From positions 1 through 42,536 of the forward strand of contig CALHWU010000085.1 of the NCBI GenBank assembly GCA_938039795.1: a stretch of 42,536 bases of DNA. The letters run 5' to 3'. Shown here piece by piece: positions 24,584 through 34,301 of this stretch; positions within the stretch are counted from its first letter, which is position 1; the number at the start of each line of letters is the position of its first letter. Both the position numbers and the translations under genes were made by a program. Below the pieces are notes generated by a model. The model saw nothing but the letters and a program-made list of their open reading frames with translations, was not told where the DNA came from and made no database searches. Source of the DNA: an uncultured Muribaculaceae bacterium (GTDB lineage Bacteria; Bacteroidota; Bacteroidia; Bacteroidales; Muribaculaceae).

Positions 24584-27500
24584 ATGCACGCGTGGTCCGA
24601 TGATATATGCACGCTTTTCATGGCAGTCGACGACTTCAAATATATATATATCAGATATCTCGTAGTGGCGGCGGTAGTGATAGCCGTGTCAGCTTGTCTC
24701 ACTGCGGCCGCGCAGACCGTCGTGGGCTCCGATTCCATGGCCATATCTCCAGTATCGCCCACGGTGCCACGCTCTTATAACGATCTCCTCTCTCCTCCGT
24801 TGCCGGCCGATCTCGGCTTGCCGCGCAACGTGGTCAGCTCGGTTGAATACGATGCCGCGAGCGGATATTACGTGCTGTGTACCAAGTTGGGCGACAAGGA
24901 TATATCCACTCCGTTCATACTTACCCCCTGGCAGTATTCGCAGTGGCGCGAACGCAATGAACGCCGGCAGCGGTTCAGGATGCTCGACGGGGGGCCGGGC
25001 GTGGAAAACGACTCCATCCGCCGACGCGAGCGGCGGCAGTTCGATCTGCTCGACATGAATTTCGACCTCGGGCCGCTCGACAAGATATTCGGTCCGGGCG
25101 GCGTCAGACTGACCACCACCGGCTCGGTTCAGATCACCACTGCTGTGAAATCGACCAAGACCGACAATCCGGCGCTGTCGCTCAACTCACGGCGCAAGAC
25201 CTTTTTTGATTTCGATCAGAAGATACAGGCCACGGTGGCAGCGTCGGTGGGCGACCGCATGAAATTCAATCTCAACTACAACACCGACGCCACCTTCGAT
25301 TTCGACTCGAAGAATCTCAAGCTTCAGTATGAGGGTACGGAGGACGACATAGTGCGCAATATCGAGGCGGGAAACGTCAGCATGACCACCGGATCGTCGC
25401 TGATACGCGGCTCCACGGCCCTCTTCGGCATCAAGTCGACTCTGCAGTTCGGGCGGCTGACAGCCACCGCTCTCGTATCGCAGCAGAACTCCGAGACACG
25501 CTCCATCAATACCCGCGGCGGTGTGCAGACCACCGCGTTCTCGCTCAATGCCGACGAATACGATGCCAACCGCCATTATTTTCTCGCACAGTATTTCCGC
25601 GACCATTACGACGAATTCGCCTCGCGTCTGCCCTACGTCAGCGGCGGCATAAGCATCACCCGCATCGAGGTGTGGATTACCAACAAGAGCAACAATTACA
25701 ACCAGAGCCGCAATCTCACGGCCTTCATGGATCTTGCGGAGTCGTCGCATCTGGCCTCAGACCACTGGACGGTCAATCCGGCAGTCGCAACGCCTGCCAA
25801 CAACGCCAATAATATGCTGCAGACGATCAAAAACGACTATCCGTCGGCGCGGTTTATCAATTCGGTCAGCCAGGCCCTGGCTCCTCTCTCGGCTTTCGGC
25901 ATCCATGGCGGCACTGACTACGAAAAGGTGGAGAGCGCCAGGCTTCTTTCGCAGACCGAATATACACTCAATCCCACCCTCGGATACATATCGCTCAAGA
26001 CCCAGCTCGCCGCCGACGAAGTGCTTGCCGTGGCGTTTGAATATACCTGCCAGGGACAGGTGTACCAGGTAGGCGAGTTCTCGGCCGACATATCCGACAC
26101 CAGCCAGAGCCTCTACGTGAAGATGCTCAAGAGCACCGCGCAGAATCCGCGTCTGCCCATGTGGCGGCTGATGATGAAAAACGTGTACTCGCTCGGCGCC
26201 TATCAGGTGCAGCCCGACAATTTCAGGCTGCAGGTGAAATATCTCTCCGATACCACCGGCACCGAGATCCCTTACCTGCCTGTTCCCGGCCTGAGCTCCA
26301 CCCCTCTGCTGCAGCTGATGGGTCTCGACCGTCTCGACTCCAACCGCGAGGGAAATCCCGACGGCTTTTTCGACTTCATCGAGGGATATACCATACAGCC
26401 GTCGACCGGCAAGGTGATATTCCCTGTAGCCGAACCGTTCGGCAGCAATCTCGTCAGCCGCATAGGGAGCGAGTCGGCCGCCGAACCGTTTGTATATCAG
26501 GAACTCTATGACTCCACGCTCGTGGTCGCCCGCCAGTTTGCCGACAAAAACAAGTTTGTCATCACGGGCGAATACCGTGCCAGCGGCGGATCGCAGATAA
26601 GGCTCGATGCCATGAATGTGCCACGCGGATCGGTGGTAGTGACCGCCGGTGGAGTGACGCTGACCGAGAATACCGACTATACCGTCGACTATGCTCTCGG
26701 CATAGTCACCATCACCAATCAGAGCATTATCGATTCGGGGCAGGATGTGTCGGTGACGCTTGAGAACCAGAGCCTCTTCTCCACGCAGCGCAAGACGCTC
26801 CTCGGACTCGATCTGGCCTACCGGTTCAGCAAGGACTTCTATCTCGGCGCCACTCTGATGCATTATTCCGAGAAAGCTCTGACGGAGAAGGTCAACATCG
26901 GCAACGAGACTGTCAGCAACACCATCTACGGCCTTAACTTCGGCTATGCCGCCGAATTGCCGTGGCTCAACACGCTTCTCAACAAGATACCGACCATCGA
27001 CGCCACTGTTCCCTCGCGCATAAGCCTGCAGGGCGAGGTGGCGCGCCTGCAGCCGGCAGCGCAGAAAAGCGGTTCGGACAATGGCAGCTCCTATATAGAT
27101 GATTTCGAGTCAAGCCAGACCGGCATCGACCTGCGCTCGCCCTACTCGTGGTTTCTTGCCTCTACCCCCTATGACAACGGCCCTGATCCGCTCTTCCCCG
27201 AGGCTGCATTATCCGACAATCCCGACTATGGCAAGAACCGCGCTCTGCTCAACTGGTACTATATCGACCGCATGTTTACCCAGCGCAACTCGTCGCTCTG
27301 CCCCGGCTATCTCCGCGCCGATCTCAAGCAGCAGTCCAATCCCTACGTGCGCGAAGTCACCTCGCGCGAGATTTTCCCTGACCGACAGCTGACCTACGGC
27401 GAGTCGTCGACCATCCAGACGCTCAATCTGTCGTTCTACCCCGAGGAGCGAGGCCCTTACAATGTCGACGCCGAGCGCATCGACGACCAGGGGCGTCTGC

Positions 27501-30500
27501 TCGAACCCGAAAAGCGTTGGGGTGGCATCATGAGGCGCCTCGACAACACCAATTTCGAGCAGAGCAATATCGAATACGTGCAGTTCTGGCTGATGAATCC
27601 CTTTCTCGATCCGGAAAATCCCAATACAGAGGGGGGCGATCTTTACTTCAATTTCGGAGAGATCTCGGAGGATATACTGAAGGACGGACTGAAATCGTAT
27701 GAAAACGGCATCCCGGCCGACGGCGACGACCGTTTCCTGCGCACTACCGCGTGGGGACGCGTCAGCGACCAGAACTCTCTGACCTATGCATTCGACAACA
27801 ATACATCGGCGCGGCGCAGGCAGGACGTGGGCCTCGACGGACTTCCCAATGACGACGAGTTTGAATTCTCCACCTACTCCGAATATGTGGAACGTCTGCG
27901 CACGCGTCTGGCGCCTGAGGCCGCAGAGCGGATGGAGGCCGATAAGTTCTCTCCCCTCAACGATCCGGCCGGCGACAACTATCATTTCTACCGGGGCCGC
28001 GACTACGACGAGGAGCGTCTGGGCATACTCGACCGCTATAAACGCTATAACGGCGTCGAGGGCAACTCGCTATCGCCTGAAGAGGCTGACGATCCGCTCT
28101 ACCAGTCGTCGCGCAACATGCCCGACGTTGAGGATATCAACCAGGACAATACGCTCAACGAATACGAACGCTACTTCCAGTATAAAGTCTCCATACGGCC
28201 GCAGGATCTGCGCGTCGGCACCAACTATATCACCGACAAGCAGACCTCGCTCGTCAGTCTGCGCGACGGCACTGACGCCGAGGTGGAGTGGTATCAGTTC
28301 AAGATACCCCTGGCCGACTTCGAGAGGGTGGTGGGATCGATCAGCGACCTGTCGACGGTGCGCTTCGTACGCATGTTCATGACCGGTTTCAAGCGTCCGA
28401 CCCATCTGCGCTTCGCCACTCTCGAACTGGTGCGCGGCGAATGGCGCGCCTACGACTACAACCTCAATGCGCGCGGCGATATGCCCGCTTCAGGTCAGCT
28501 CGACGTTTCGGTGGTCAATATTGAGGAAAATTCAGGCCGCACGCCGGTCAACTATGTGCTGCCTCCGGGAGTCAGCCGTCTGTCGGACTCTGCCCAGCAG
28601 CAGATCGTGCAGCTCAACGAGCAGTCGATGTCGCTCCGCGTCACGGGGCTGGCAGCAGGGGATGCGCGCGGAGTCTACCGCAACACCATGCAGGATCTGC
28701 GCAATTACCGTCGGCTGCAGATGTGGGTGCATGCCGAGCAACTGATCGACGATCCGACGGCTCTGCGCAACGGCGAACTGTCGCTGTTCGTCAGACTGGG
28801 AACCGACATTAAGCATAATTATTATGAATATGAGATACCTCTCTCGCTGACCGCTCACGGTCATTATGCCGATATCAGAGCCGATCGGGAGAAAGTGTGG
28901 CCCGAGAACAACAGACTCGATGTCAGACTTCAGACCTTGGTGGATGTGAAGAAACTGCGCAACAAGGCCAAGACTGCAGGCGAGGAGGGAGTGGGCTATG
29001 CCATGCTTTACTCCATGCGCGATCCGGAGTGCGAGGCCAATACAGTGTCGGTGCTCGGCAATCCATCGCTGAGCGACGTCAGGGTGATGATGATAGGTGT
29101 CCGCAATACGTCCCCCGCGGTAAAGGATGGTGTAGTGTGGGTCAACGAGCTGAAAGTTACCGATTTCAATAGCGAGGGTGGCTGGGCCGCAAAGGGCGCC
29201 GCCAATCTGATGATGTCGGATATAGCCACGGTCGATGTGGGCGGCCAGCTTGAAACGGCCGGTTTCGGGGCGGTTGACCAGGGACTCAATGCCCGACGCA
29301 TGGATGATTTCAAGCGGTTTAATTTCGCTGTGCAGGCCGATGTAGGTAAGGTAGTACCCTCGTCGCTCGCTCTTCGTGCGCCGGTGTATTATTCGGTAGT
29401 GAAAGAGACCGTCACGCCGAAATATAATCCACTCGACCGTGATGTACTGCTCAAGGATGCTCTCGACGATGCGGGTTCCCGACATGAGCGCGACTCCATC
29501 AAGGCGTATGCGGTGGAGAGGGCCACTGTGCGCAGTTTCAGCGTGTCGGGACTCAACTTCGGCATACGCTCCAAGAATCCCATGCCATGGGATCCGGCCA
29601 ATTTCACATTGAATTTCTCTTTCAACCGTCAGTCGAAGAATGATCCTACTACCGAATATGAGAATACCGACGACTACCGTGGTTCGCTGCAATACAGCTA
29701 TTCGCCGCGCATACGTCCTCTCAAGCCATTTTCACGGATGGTCGGGAAAAGGAAGAATATGAAGTTTCTGTCGGACTGGGAGATCAACTGGCTTCCGTCG
29801 CAGATCAGTTTCCTGACCACCATGTCGCGCTACTATCATGAGCAGCAGACGCGCAGCGAAATTGATGCGGGTGTAAAGCTGCCCGTTCAGGTCGGCAAGA
29901 ATTTTCTCTGGGACCGGCAGCTCAACATTGCCTGGAGCCCGATCCGCTCTCTCTCGCTGACGTTCAGCTCCAATACTTCGGCCCGCATCGAGGAACCGGT
30001 CGGGGCTGTCAACAAACGCCTCTTTCCCGACCGCTACAAGGAGTGGAAGGATACGGTAATACGCTCAATACTGCATCTCGGCACTCCCTGGGCCTACAAC
30101 CAGACCTTCACCGGCTCCTACCGCGCGCCCTTCAACCAGATACCGGCGCTCGATTTCCTGACCGGTAAGCTCACCTACAATGCCACATACCGATGGGACC
30201 GCGGCGCTACCGTAGATGGTGTGGAGCTCGGCAACAAGATAGCCAACCAGGCCACATGGACTGCCGAGGGGCGTCTGGCGTTCGACAAGTTCTACAACAA
30301 GATTCCCTACCTCAAGCGTGTCAGTCAGCGTTTTTCGGGTTCGGCCCGGAAGCCCGGACGGGCGGGACGGCGCACACTCGACCGCCCGCGCCGTTTTGAG
30401 CGCAATTATCCGCTGAGCGCCGACACATCGACCGTCGTAACTCACAATCTCAGGACAAAGAAAGTGAAGCTGACGGCCATAGATATCGACACACGGCGTC

Positions 30501-32047
30501 CTATGCGGTTGCAGACACGAGTTGTCGACGAGAATACGGTGGAAATACTTGACCGCAGCGACAAGACCATACAGGTAAGGGTGACGGAGATACGCAAGGA
30601 ACACTCCGGCTGGCTCGACGAGCTGGCGCAGTATGGCGCCCGGCTGCTCATGTCGCCGCGTTCGGCGGCCGTGCGCGTCCGCTCTGTCCGCTCCCTTTCG
30701 CTGCCGCTCTTTATCCCCGATGTCGGCAATGTGTTCGGACAGTCGCGCAGTTTCGGGCCTATGTCGCCCGGCCTTGACTTCGCTTTCGGCTTTACCGACG
30801 AGAGCTATGTCGACAAGGCGCTGTCGCGCGGATGGCTCATGACCGACGACGGGCAGGTGTCGCCGGCAGTGTTCGCGCGCACCTCGGATGTCAATCTTGA
30901 ACTGACGCTCGAACCGGTCACCGGCCTGCGGATACAGCTTACCGGCAACCGCACCGACAACCGCACGTCGTCGATACAGTTCATGTATGCCGGAATGCCG
31001 GTCACCTACGCCGGCTCCTATACCAAGACTCATTGTGCCATAGCCACGTCGCTCCGATCATCGAAGGCATCTGACGGATACGCATCCAAAGCATTCTCCG
31101 ATCTGATTGAAGCCATACCGGTAGTGGCATCTCGTCTGGAGCAGGAATATTCGCGGCATTCATACCCCTCCGAAGGCTTTCTCCGAGGGAACCAGTTGGC
31201 CGGCATGCCCTACAATCCAGCCAATGGAGCGGTATCGCAGACATCGAGCGATGTTCTCGTCCCGGCTTTCATCGCCGCATATACCGGCAGGTCGGCCCGC
31301 AAGGAAAACCTCGACCCGTTCCCGTCGCTCGCTTCAGTGATGCCCAACTGGCGTGTGACATACGACGGCCTGATACGCCTGCCGCGTATGTCTGATCTCT
31401 TCAAGGCGTTCACTCTGACACACGCCTACCAGTGCACCTACTCGGTCGGTTCATATTCATCGTATCTCAACTGGGTGAGCGTCGAGGGCGACCGGCTCGG
31501 ATTCACTCTCGACGAGATCAGCGGCAATCCGGTGCCGTCGTCGCCGTTCAATATATCGTCGGTGGCGATCACCGAGCGTTTCGCGCCGCTTATAGGTGTG
31601 GCCGTGACGCTCAAAAACGATCTGACCATCAATGCCGAGTGGCGCAATCAGCGCACTCTTACGCTGAACACATCAGCCGGACAGGTAGTGGAGGCGACAT
31701 CGTCGGGCATCACGGCCGGAGTGGGCTACAAGATAACCAATTTCAACACTGTTCTGAAAATACGCGGTTCGCAGCATGGCATAAGCAATGACCTGACAGT
31801 CAATGCCGACTTCTCACTGCAGACCAATCAGGCTCTTATACGCCGCATCGAGTCGGCCTACACGCAGGCTACATCTGGCACCCGCACCCTCGGCATCAAT
31901 CTGACAGCAAACTACGTGCTTTCGCGACGGATGACCATCGGCATGTTCTTCGAGCATCACGTCAATACTCCCATAGTCAGCTCCAACGCCTATCCCGTGA
32001 CCGACAGCGCATTCGGACTGTCGTTCAATCTCAACCTCGCCCGCTGA
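24584..32047 (+). CDS. sprA: SprA, outer-membrane translocon of the type IX secretion system
   Basis: A 2487-residue protein matching SprA (Sov in Porphyromonas), which forms a giant single-chain beta-barrel through which folded T9SS cargo leaves the outer membrane. The signal peptide is about residues 25-45 (YLVVAAVVIAVSACLTAAAQ). SprA-typical blocks are visible: PLDKIFGPGGVRLTTTGSVQ, GDRMKFNLNYNTDATFDFDS, YIDDFESSQTGIDLRSPYSW, DVEDINQDNTLNEYERYFQY, VWVNELKVTDFNSEGGWAAK, and repeated amphipathic strands to the end (FGLSFNLNLAR). Full length for the family, no breaks. An ATG at 24620 (MAVDDFKYIY) would give a more ordinary signal peptide and is an alternative start. No other T9SS gene is in the window. 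Confidence 0.95.
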   Translation: MHAWSDDICTLFMAVDDFKYIYIRYLVVAAVVIAVSACLTAAAQTVVGSDSMAISPVSPTVPRSYNDLLSPPLPADLGLPRNVVSSVEYDAASGYYVLCTKLGDKDISTPFILTPWQYSQWRERNERRQRFRMLDGGPGVENDSIRRRERRQFDLLDMNFDLGPLDKIFGPGGVRLTTTGSVQITTAVKSTKTDNPALSLNSRRKTFFDFDQKIQATVAASVGDRMKFNLNYNTDATFDFDSKNLKLQYEGTEDDIVRNIEAGNVSMTTGSSLIRGSTALFGIKSTLQFGRLTATALVSQQNSETRSINTRGGVQTTAFSLNADEYDANRHYFLAQYFRDHYDEFASRLPYVSGGISITRIEVWITNKSNNYNQSRNLTAFMDLAESSHLASDHWTVNPAVATPANNANNMLQTIKNDYPSARFINSVSQALAPLSAFGIHGGTDYEKVESARLLSQTEYTLNPTLGYISLKTQLAADEVLAVAFEYTCQGQVYQVGEFSADISDTSQSLYVKMLKSTAQNPRLPMWRLMMKNVYSLGAYQVQPDNFRLQVKYLSDTTGTEIPYLPVPGLSSTPLLQLMGLDRLDSNREGNPDGFFDFIEGYTIQPSTGKVIFPVAEPFGSNLVSRIGSESAAEPFVYQELYDSTLVVARQFADKNKFVITGEYRASGGSQIRLDAMNVPRGSVVVTAGGVTLTENTDYTVDYALGIVTITNQSIIDSGQDVSVTLENQSLFSTQRKTLLGLDLAYRFSKDFYLGATLMHYSEKALTEKVNIGNETVSNTIYGLNFGYAAELPWLNTLLNKIPTIDATVPSRISLQGEVARLQPAAQKSGSDNGSSYIDDFESSQTGIDLRSPYSWFLASTPYDNGPDPLFPEAALSDNPDYGKNRALLNWYYIDRMFTQRNSSLCPGYLRADLKQQSNPYVREVTSREIFPDRQLTYGESSTIQTLNLSFYPEERGPYNVDAERIDDQGRLLEPEKRWGGIMRRLDNTNFEQSNIEYVQFWLMNPFLDPENPNTEGGDLYFNFGEISEDILKDGLKSYENGIPADGDDRFLRTTAWGRVSDQNSLTYAFDNNTSARRRQDVGLDGLPNDDEFEFSTYSEYVERLRTRLAPEAAERMEADKFSPLNDPAGDNYHFYRGRDYDEERLGILDRYKRYNGVEGNSLSPEEADDPLYQSSRNMPDVEDINQDNTLNEYERYFQYKVSIRPQDLRVGTNYITDKQTSLVSLRDGTDAEVEWYQFKIPLADFERVVGSISDLSTVRFVRMFMTGFKRPTHLRFATLELVRGEWRAYDYNLNARGDMPASGQLDVSVVNIEENSGRTPVNYVLPPGVSRLSDSAQQQIVQLNEQSMSLRVTGLAAGDARGVYRNTMQDLRNYRRLQMWVHAEQLIDDPTALRNGELSLFVRLGTDIKHNYYEYEIPLSLTAHGHYADIRADREKVWPENNRLDVRLQTLVDVKKLRNKAKTAGEEGVGYAMLYSMRDPECEANTVSVLGNPSLSDVRVMMIGVRNTSPAVKDGVVWVNELKVTDFNSEGGWAAKGAANLMMSDIATVDVGGQLETAGFGAVDQGLNARRMDDFKRFNFAVQADVGKVVPSSLALRAPVYYSVVKETVTPKYNPLDRDVLLKDALDDAGSRHERDSIKAYAVERATVRSFSVSGLNFGIRSKNPMPWDPANFTLNFSFNRQSKNDPTTEYENTDDYRGSLQYSYSPRIRPLKPFSRMVGKRKNMKFLSDWEINWLPSQISFLTTMSRYYHEQQTRSEIDAGVKLPVQVGKNFLWDRQLNIAWSPIRSLSLTFSSNTSARIEEPVGAVNKRLFPDRYKEWKDTVIRSILHLGTPWAYNQTFTGSYRAPFNQIPALDFLTGKLTYNATYRWDRGATVDGVELGNKIANQATWTAEGRLAFDKFYNKIPYLKRVSQRFSGSARKPGRAGRRTLDRPRRFERNYPLSADTSTVVTHNLRTKKVKLTAIDIDTRRPMRLQTRVVDENTVEILDRSDKTIQVRVTEIRKEHSGWLDELAQYGARLLMSPRSAAVRVRSVRSLSLPLFIPDVGNVFGQSRSFGPMSPGLDFAFGFTDESYVDKALSRGWLMTDDGQVSPAVFARTSDVNLELTLEPVTGLRIQLTGNRTDNRTSSIQFMYAGMPVTYAGSYTKTHCAIATSLRSSKASDGYASKAFSDLIEAIPVVASRLEQEYSRHSYPSEGFLRGNQLAGMPYNPANGAVSQTSSDVLVPAFIAAYTGRSARKENLDPFPSLASVMPNWRVTYDGLIRLPRMSDLFKAFTLTHAYQCTYSVGSYSSYLNWVSVEGDRLGFTLDEISGNPVPSSPFNISSVAITERFAPLIGVAVTLKNDLTINAEWRNQRTLTLNTSAGQVVEATSSGITAGVGYKITNFNTVLKIRGSQHGISNDLTVNADFSLQTNQALIRRIESAYTQATSGTRTLGINLTANYVLSRRMTIGMFFEHHVNTPIVSSNAYPVTDSAFGLSFNLNLAR

Positions 32048-32179
32048 CCCGACTGCCAAGCTTCCCCCCACCTCCCGCAAACATTCTACATGCCCGATAA
32101 TTAACTGCCCTGTAGTGCTCTGTACGCAGCATTGGGACGCTTTATTAAGGAATTATTTCCGTAATTGGATTAAATGACT

Positions 32180-32187
32180 TAACTTTG
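32180..32187 (+). promoter_or_regulatory. -7 box (TAACTTTG) of the biotin-dependent enzyme gene
   Basis: TAACTTTG lies 30 nt upstream of the ATG at 32218. An in-frame TTG at 32185 overlaps the box and is therefore not the start. Confidence 0.65.
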
Positions 32188-32217
32188 CAGCCTGTAATCA
32201 AGAAAAGAAAATCGTAT

Positions 32218-34092
32218 ATGGAAGCTCGAAAGCTAAAAATCAGAGATCTGACGATGCGCGACGGACAGCAGTCGCTGTTCGCCACCCGTATGAGCCAGCA
32301 GACGATCGACCGTCTGCTCCCGCTTTATGAAAATGCCGGGTTCTATATCATGGAGGTATGGGGCGGTGCAGTGCCCGACTCCGTGATGCGTTATCTCGGC
32401 GAGTCGCCCTGGGATCGCCTCCGCAAGGCTAGCGAGGCTATGAAAGGCAAGTCGCTCCTGTCGGCTCTGTCGCGCGGACGTAACCTGTTCGGCTATGTGC
32501 CCTATCCCGACAGCGTGCTCGAAGGATTCTATAAGGAGGCCATTGCCAACGGTCTGAACGTGATGCGTATCTTCGACGCCCTTAACGATATCGACAATGT
32601 CAGGGAATCGATCAAGATGATCAACCGTCTGGGCGGCATAGCCGACGGTGCCGTGTGCTATACGGTCGACCCCAAGAGCGAGCCTGTTAAGGGTGGTTTC
32701 ACAAGCCGTCTGAAAGGTCTGTTCGGAGGCCAGAAAGAGCCTGAAAAGATATTCACTGACGAGTATTTCGTGGAGAAAGCCCGCGAGATGGAGGCTCTCG
32801 GAGCGAAGATAATCACTCTGAAGGATATGGCCGGGCTGGTCAATCCTCTGCGCGCCGCCTCGATCATCTCGAAGCTCAAGAGCAACCTGAAGGTGCCCGT
32901 GGATTTCCATACCCACTGCACTCCGGGTTATGGCCTCGCATCGTCTGTCATGGCGATGATCCACGGCGTGGATATCCTCGATACCAATATATGGTGGTTC
33001 GGTGGCGGCTCGGCCGCTCCCGCCATAGAGCTGATATATGTGTTTGCACAGCGTCTCGGCATAGAGCTTGATGTCGACATGGTGGCCGTGGGCAAGATCC
33101 GCAACGAACTGCTCGGCGCACGCCGCGAGCTGGCTCCGTTCGATCTCGTCAAGGAGTTCCCGGCCGAGTTCGATCCTCTGGCCGACACCCTCCCCGCCGA
33201 GATTTCCAAGCATTTCGACGACGCCATCGAGGCCGGCCGTCGCGGCGACGAGGAGGCAATGCTTGAGGCATGCCACGCCATCGAGGCCTATTTCCGCTTC
33301 CCCAAGCCCAATCTGCTGGTGAAGAACGCGGAGGTGCCGGGCGGCATGTATTCCAACATGGTGGCGCAGCTCAAGGCTCTCCAGTCGGAAGAGGTGCTCG
33401 ACGACGCTATGGCTCTGATCCCGAAAGTGCGCCGCGACGCAGGTCTGGTACCTCTGGTCACTCCTACGAGCCAGATAGTGGGCAGTCAGGCCGTGTTCCT
33501 CGCCCTTGACCACAAGAAGGGCAACGCCGACTATACCAACAAGTCGAATCAGTTCATGTCGCTCATCAAGGGCGAGTATGGCCATACTCCCGTAGCGGTC
33601 GATCCGGAATTCCGCCGTCAGATCACAGGCGATCCCGAGGAGCATCCTTACGACGTAAGCTCTTACAAGGCTCCCGAGAATCCGGAGATAGCCGAATTCG
33701 GCGGAATGAAGCTCGCGCAGAATAATGAGGAGTATCTGCTTCTTGAACTGCTCCCCAATGTGGCCACCACCTTCCTGCGCAACAAGCGTCAGGCCGAATA
33801 CGAGGCAAAAAAGGCTGCCGAACAGCCTGCGCCTACAGAGGAGGTGATCGTGGAGGAGAAAGTGGAGCCGATCACCGGCGAGGTGGTCAGCGGCCCGATG
33901 CCAGGCACGGTGCTTGAAGTAAATGTCAAGGCCGGCGATGTGGTAAAGAAGGGCCAGAAGCTTCTCGTCTACGAGTCGATGAAGATGGAGAATGACGTGG
34001 AGGCCGAGCATGATGCGACCGTAAAACGTGTGTTTGTAAAACCCGGTGACCGTTTTGCAGCCGAGGCTCCAATGATCGAATACGAGGACTGA
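32218..34092 (+). CDS. Biotin-dependent carboxyltransferase, pyruvate carboxylase subunit B / oxaloacetate decarboxylase alpha type
   Basis: A 624-residue protein with three parts: an HMGL/DRE-TIM-like carboxyltransferase barrel (about 5-275; RDLTMRDGQQSLFATRM, metal ligands in the RDGQQS region and DFHTHCTPGYG), a conserved PYC_OADA domain (about 290-490), and a C-terminal biotinyl domain (about 550-624) whose biotinylated lysine is K589 in ESMKMEND. Such proteins move CO2 between carboxybiotin and an oxoacid such as pyruvate/oxaloacetate. Without partner subunits nearby, PycB and OadA cannot be told apart; a Na+-pump alpha subunit would need membrane beta and gamma subunits elsewhere. The start follows the -7 box at 32180. 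A strong terminator follows. Confidence 0.9.
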   Translation: MEARKLKIRDLTMRDGQQSLFATRMSQQTIDRLLPLYENAGFYIMEVWGGAVPDSVMRYLGESPWDRLRKASEAMKGKSLLSALSRGRNLFGYVPYPDSVLEGFYKEAIANGLNVMRIFDALNDIDNVRESIKMINRLGGIADGAVCYTVDPKSEPVKGGFTSRLKGLFGGQKEPEKIFTDEYFVEKAREMEALGAKIITLKDMAGLVNPLRAASIISKLKSNLKVPVDFHTHCTPGYGLASSVMAMIHGVDILDTNIWWFGGGSAAPAIELIYVFAQRLGIELDVDMVAVGKIRNELLGARRELAPFDLVKEFPAEFDPLADTLPAEISKHFDDAIEAGRRGDEEAMLEACHAIEAYFRFPKPNLLVKNAEVPGGMYSNMVAQLKALQSEEVLDDAMALIPKVRRDAGLVPLVTPTSQIVGSQAVFLALDHKKGNADYTNKSNQFMSLIKGEYGHTPVAVDPEFRRQITGDPEEHPYDVSSYKAPENPEIAEFGGMKLAQNNEEYLLLELLPNVATTFLRNKRQAEYEAKKAAEQPAPTEEVIVEEKVEPITGEVVSGPMPGTVLEVNVKAGDVVKKGQKLLVYESMKMENDVEAEHDATVKRVFVKPGDRFAAEAPMIEYED

Positions 34093-34117
34093 TCCTCTTT
34101 TGAATTTCAACCTGCAT

Positions 34118-34168
34118 GCATCTCCCGGTCGGCCGAAAAGCCGATATGCCGGGAGATGCTTCTTTTTG
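34118..34168 (+). terminator. Terminator after the biotin-dependent enzyme gene
   Basis: An 11-bp outer stem (34118-34128 pairs with 34149-34159) encloses an inner TCGGC/GCCGA stem and is followed by TTCTTTTTG. It lies 26 nt after the stop codon. Confidence 0.85.
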
Positions 34169-34199
34169 TTGACAAAGTGTTGACAATTTCGTGAATTTA

Positions 34200-34230
34200 T
34201 TGTCAGAGGAGTCCTAAATCGTTAAGTTTG
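34200..34230 (+). promoter_or_regulatory. Promoter of the two-DTG membrane protein
   Basis: TTG (34200-34202), a 20-nt spacer and TAAGTTTG (34223-34230) fit the consensus well. Start of transcription near 34237 leaves a 65-nt leader. Confidence 0.7.
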
Positions 34231-34301
34231 TAAACCGATTGGTGACAGTCGCTCTCTTTTTTACTATAAATCAATCATTGTTTGTAACCAGATAACGGTA
34301 T

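Noticed and set aside
32233..34110. Minus-strand open frame of 625 codons opposite the biotin-dependent enzyme
   Set aside because: It is a shadow of codon bias in the opposite gene; its translation is His/Leu-rich with no family motif.
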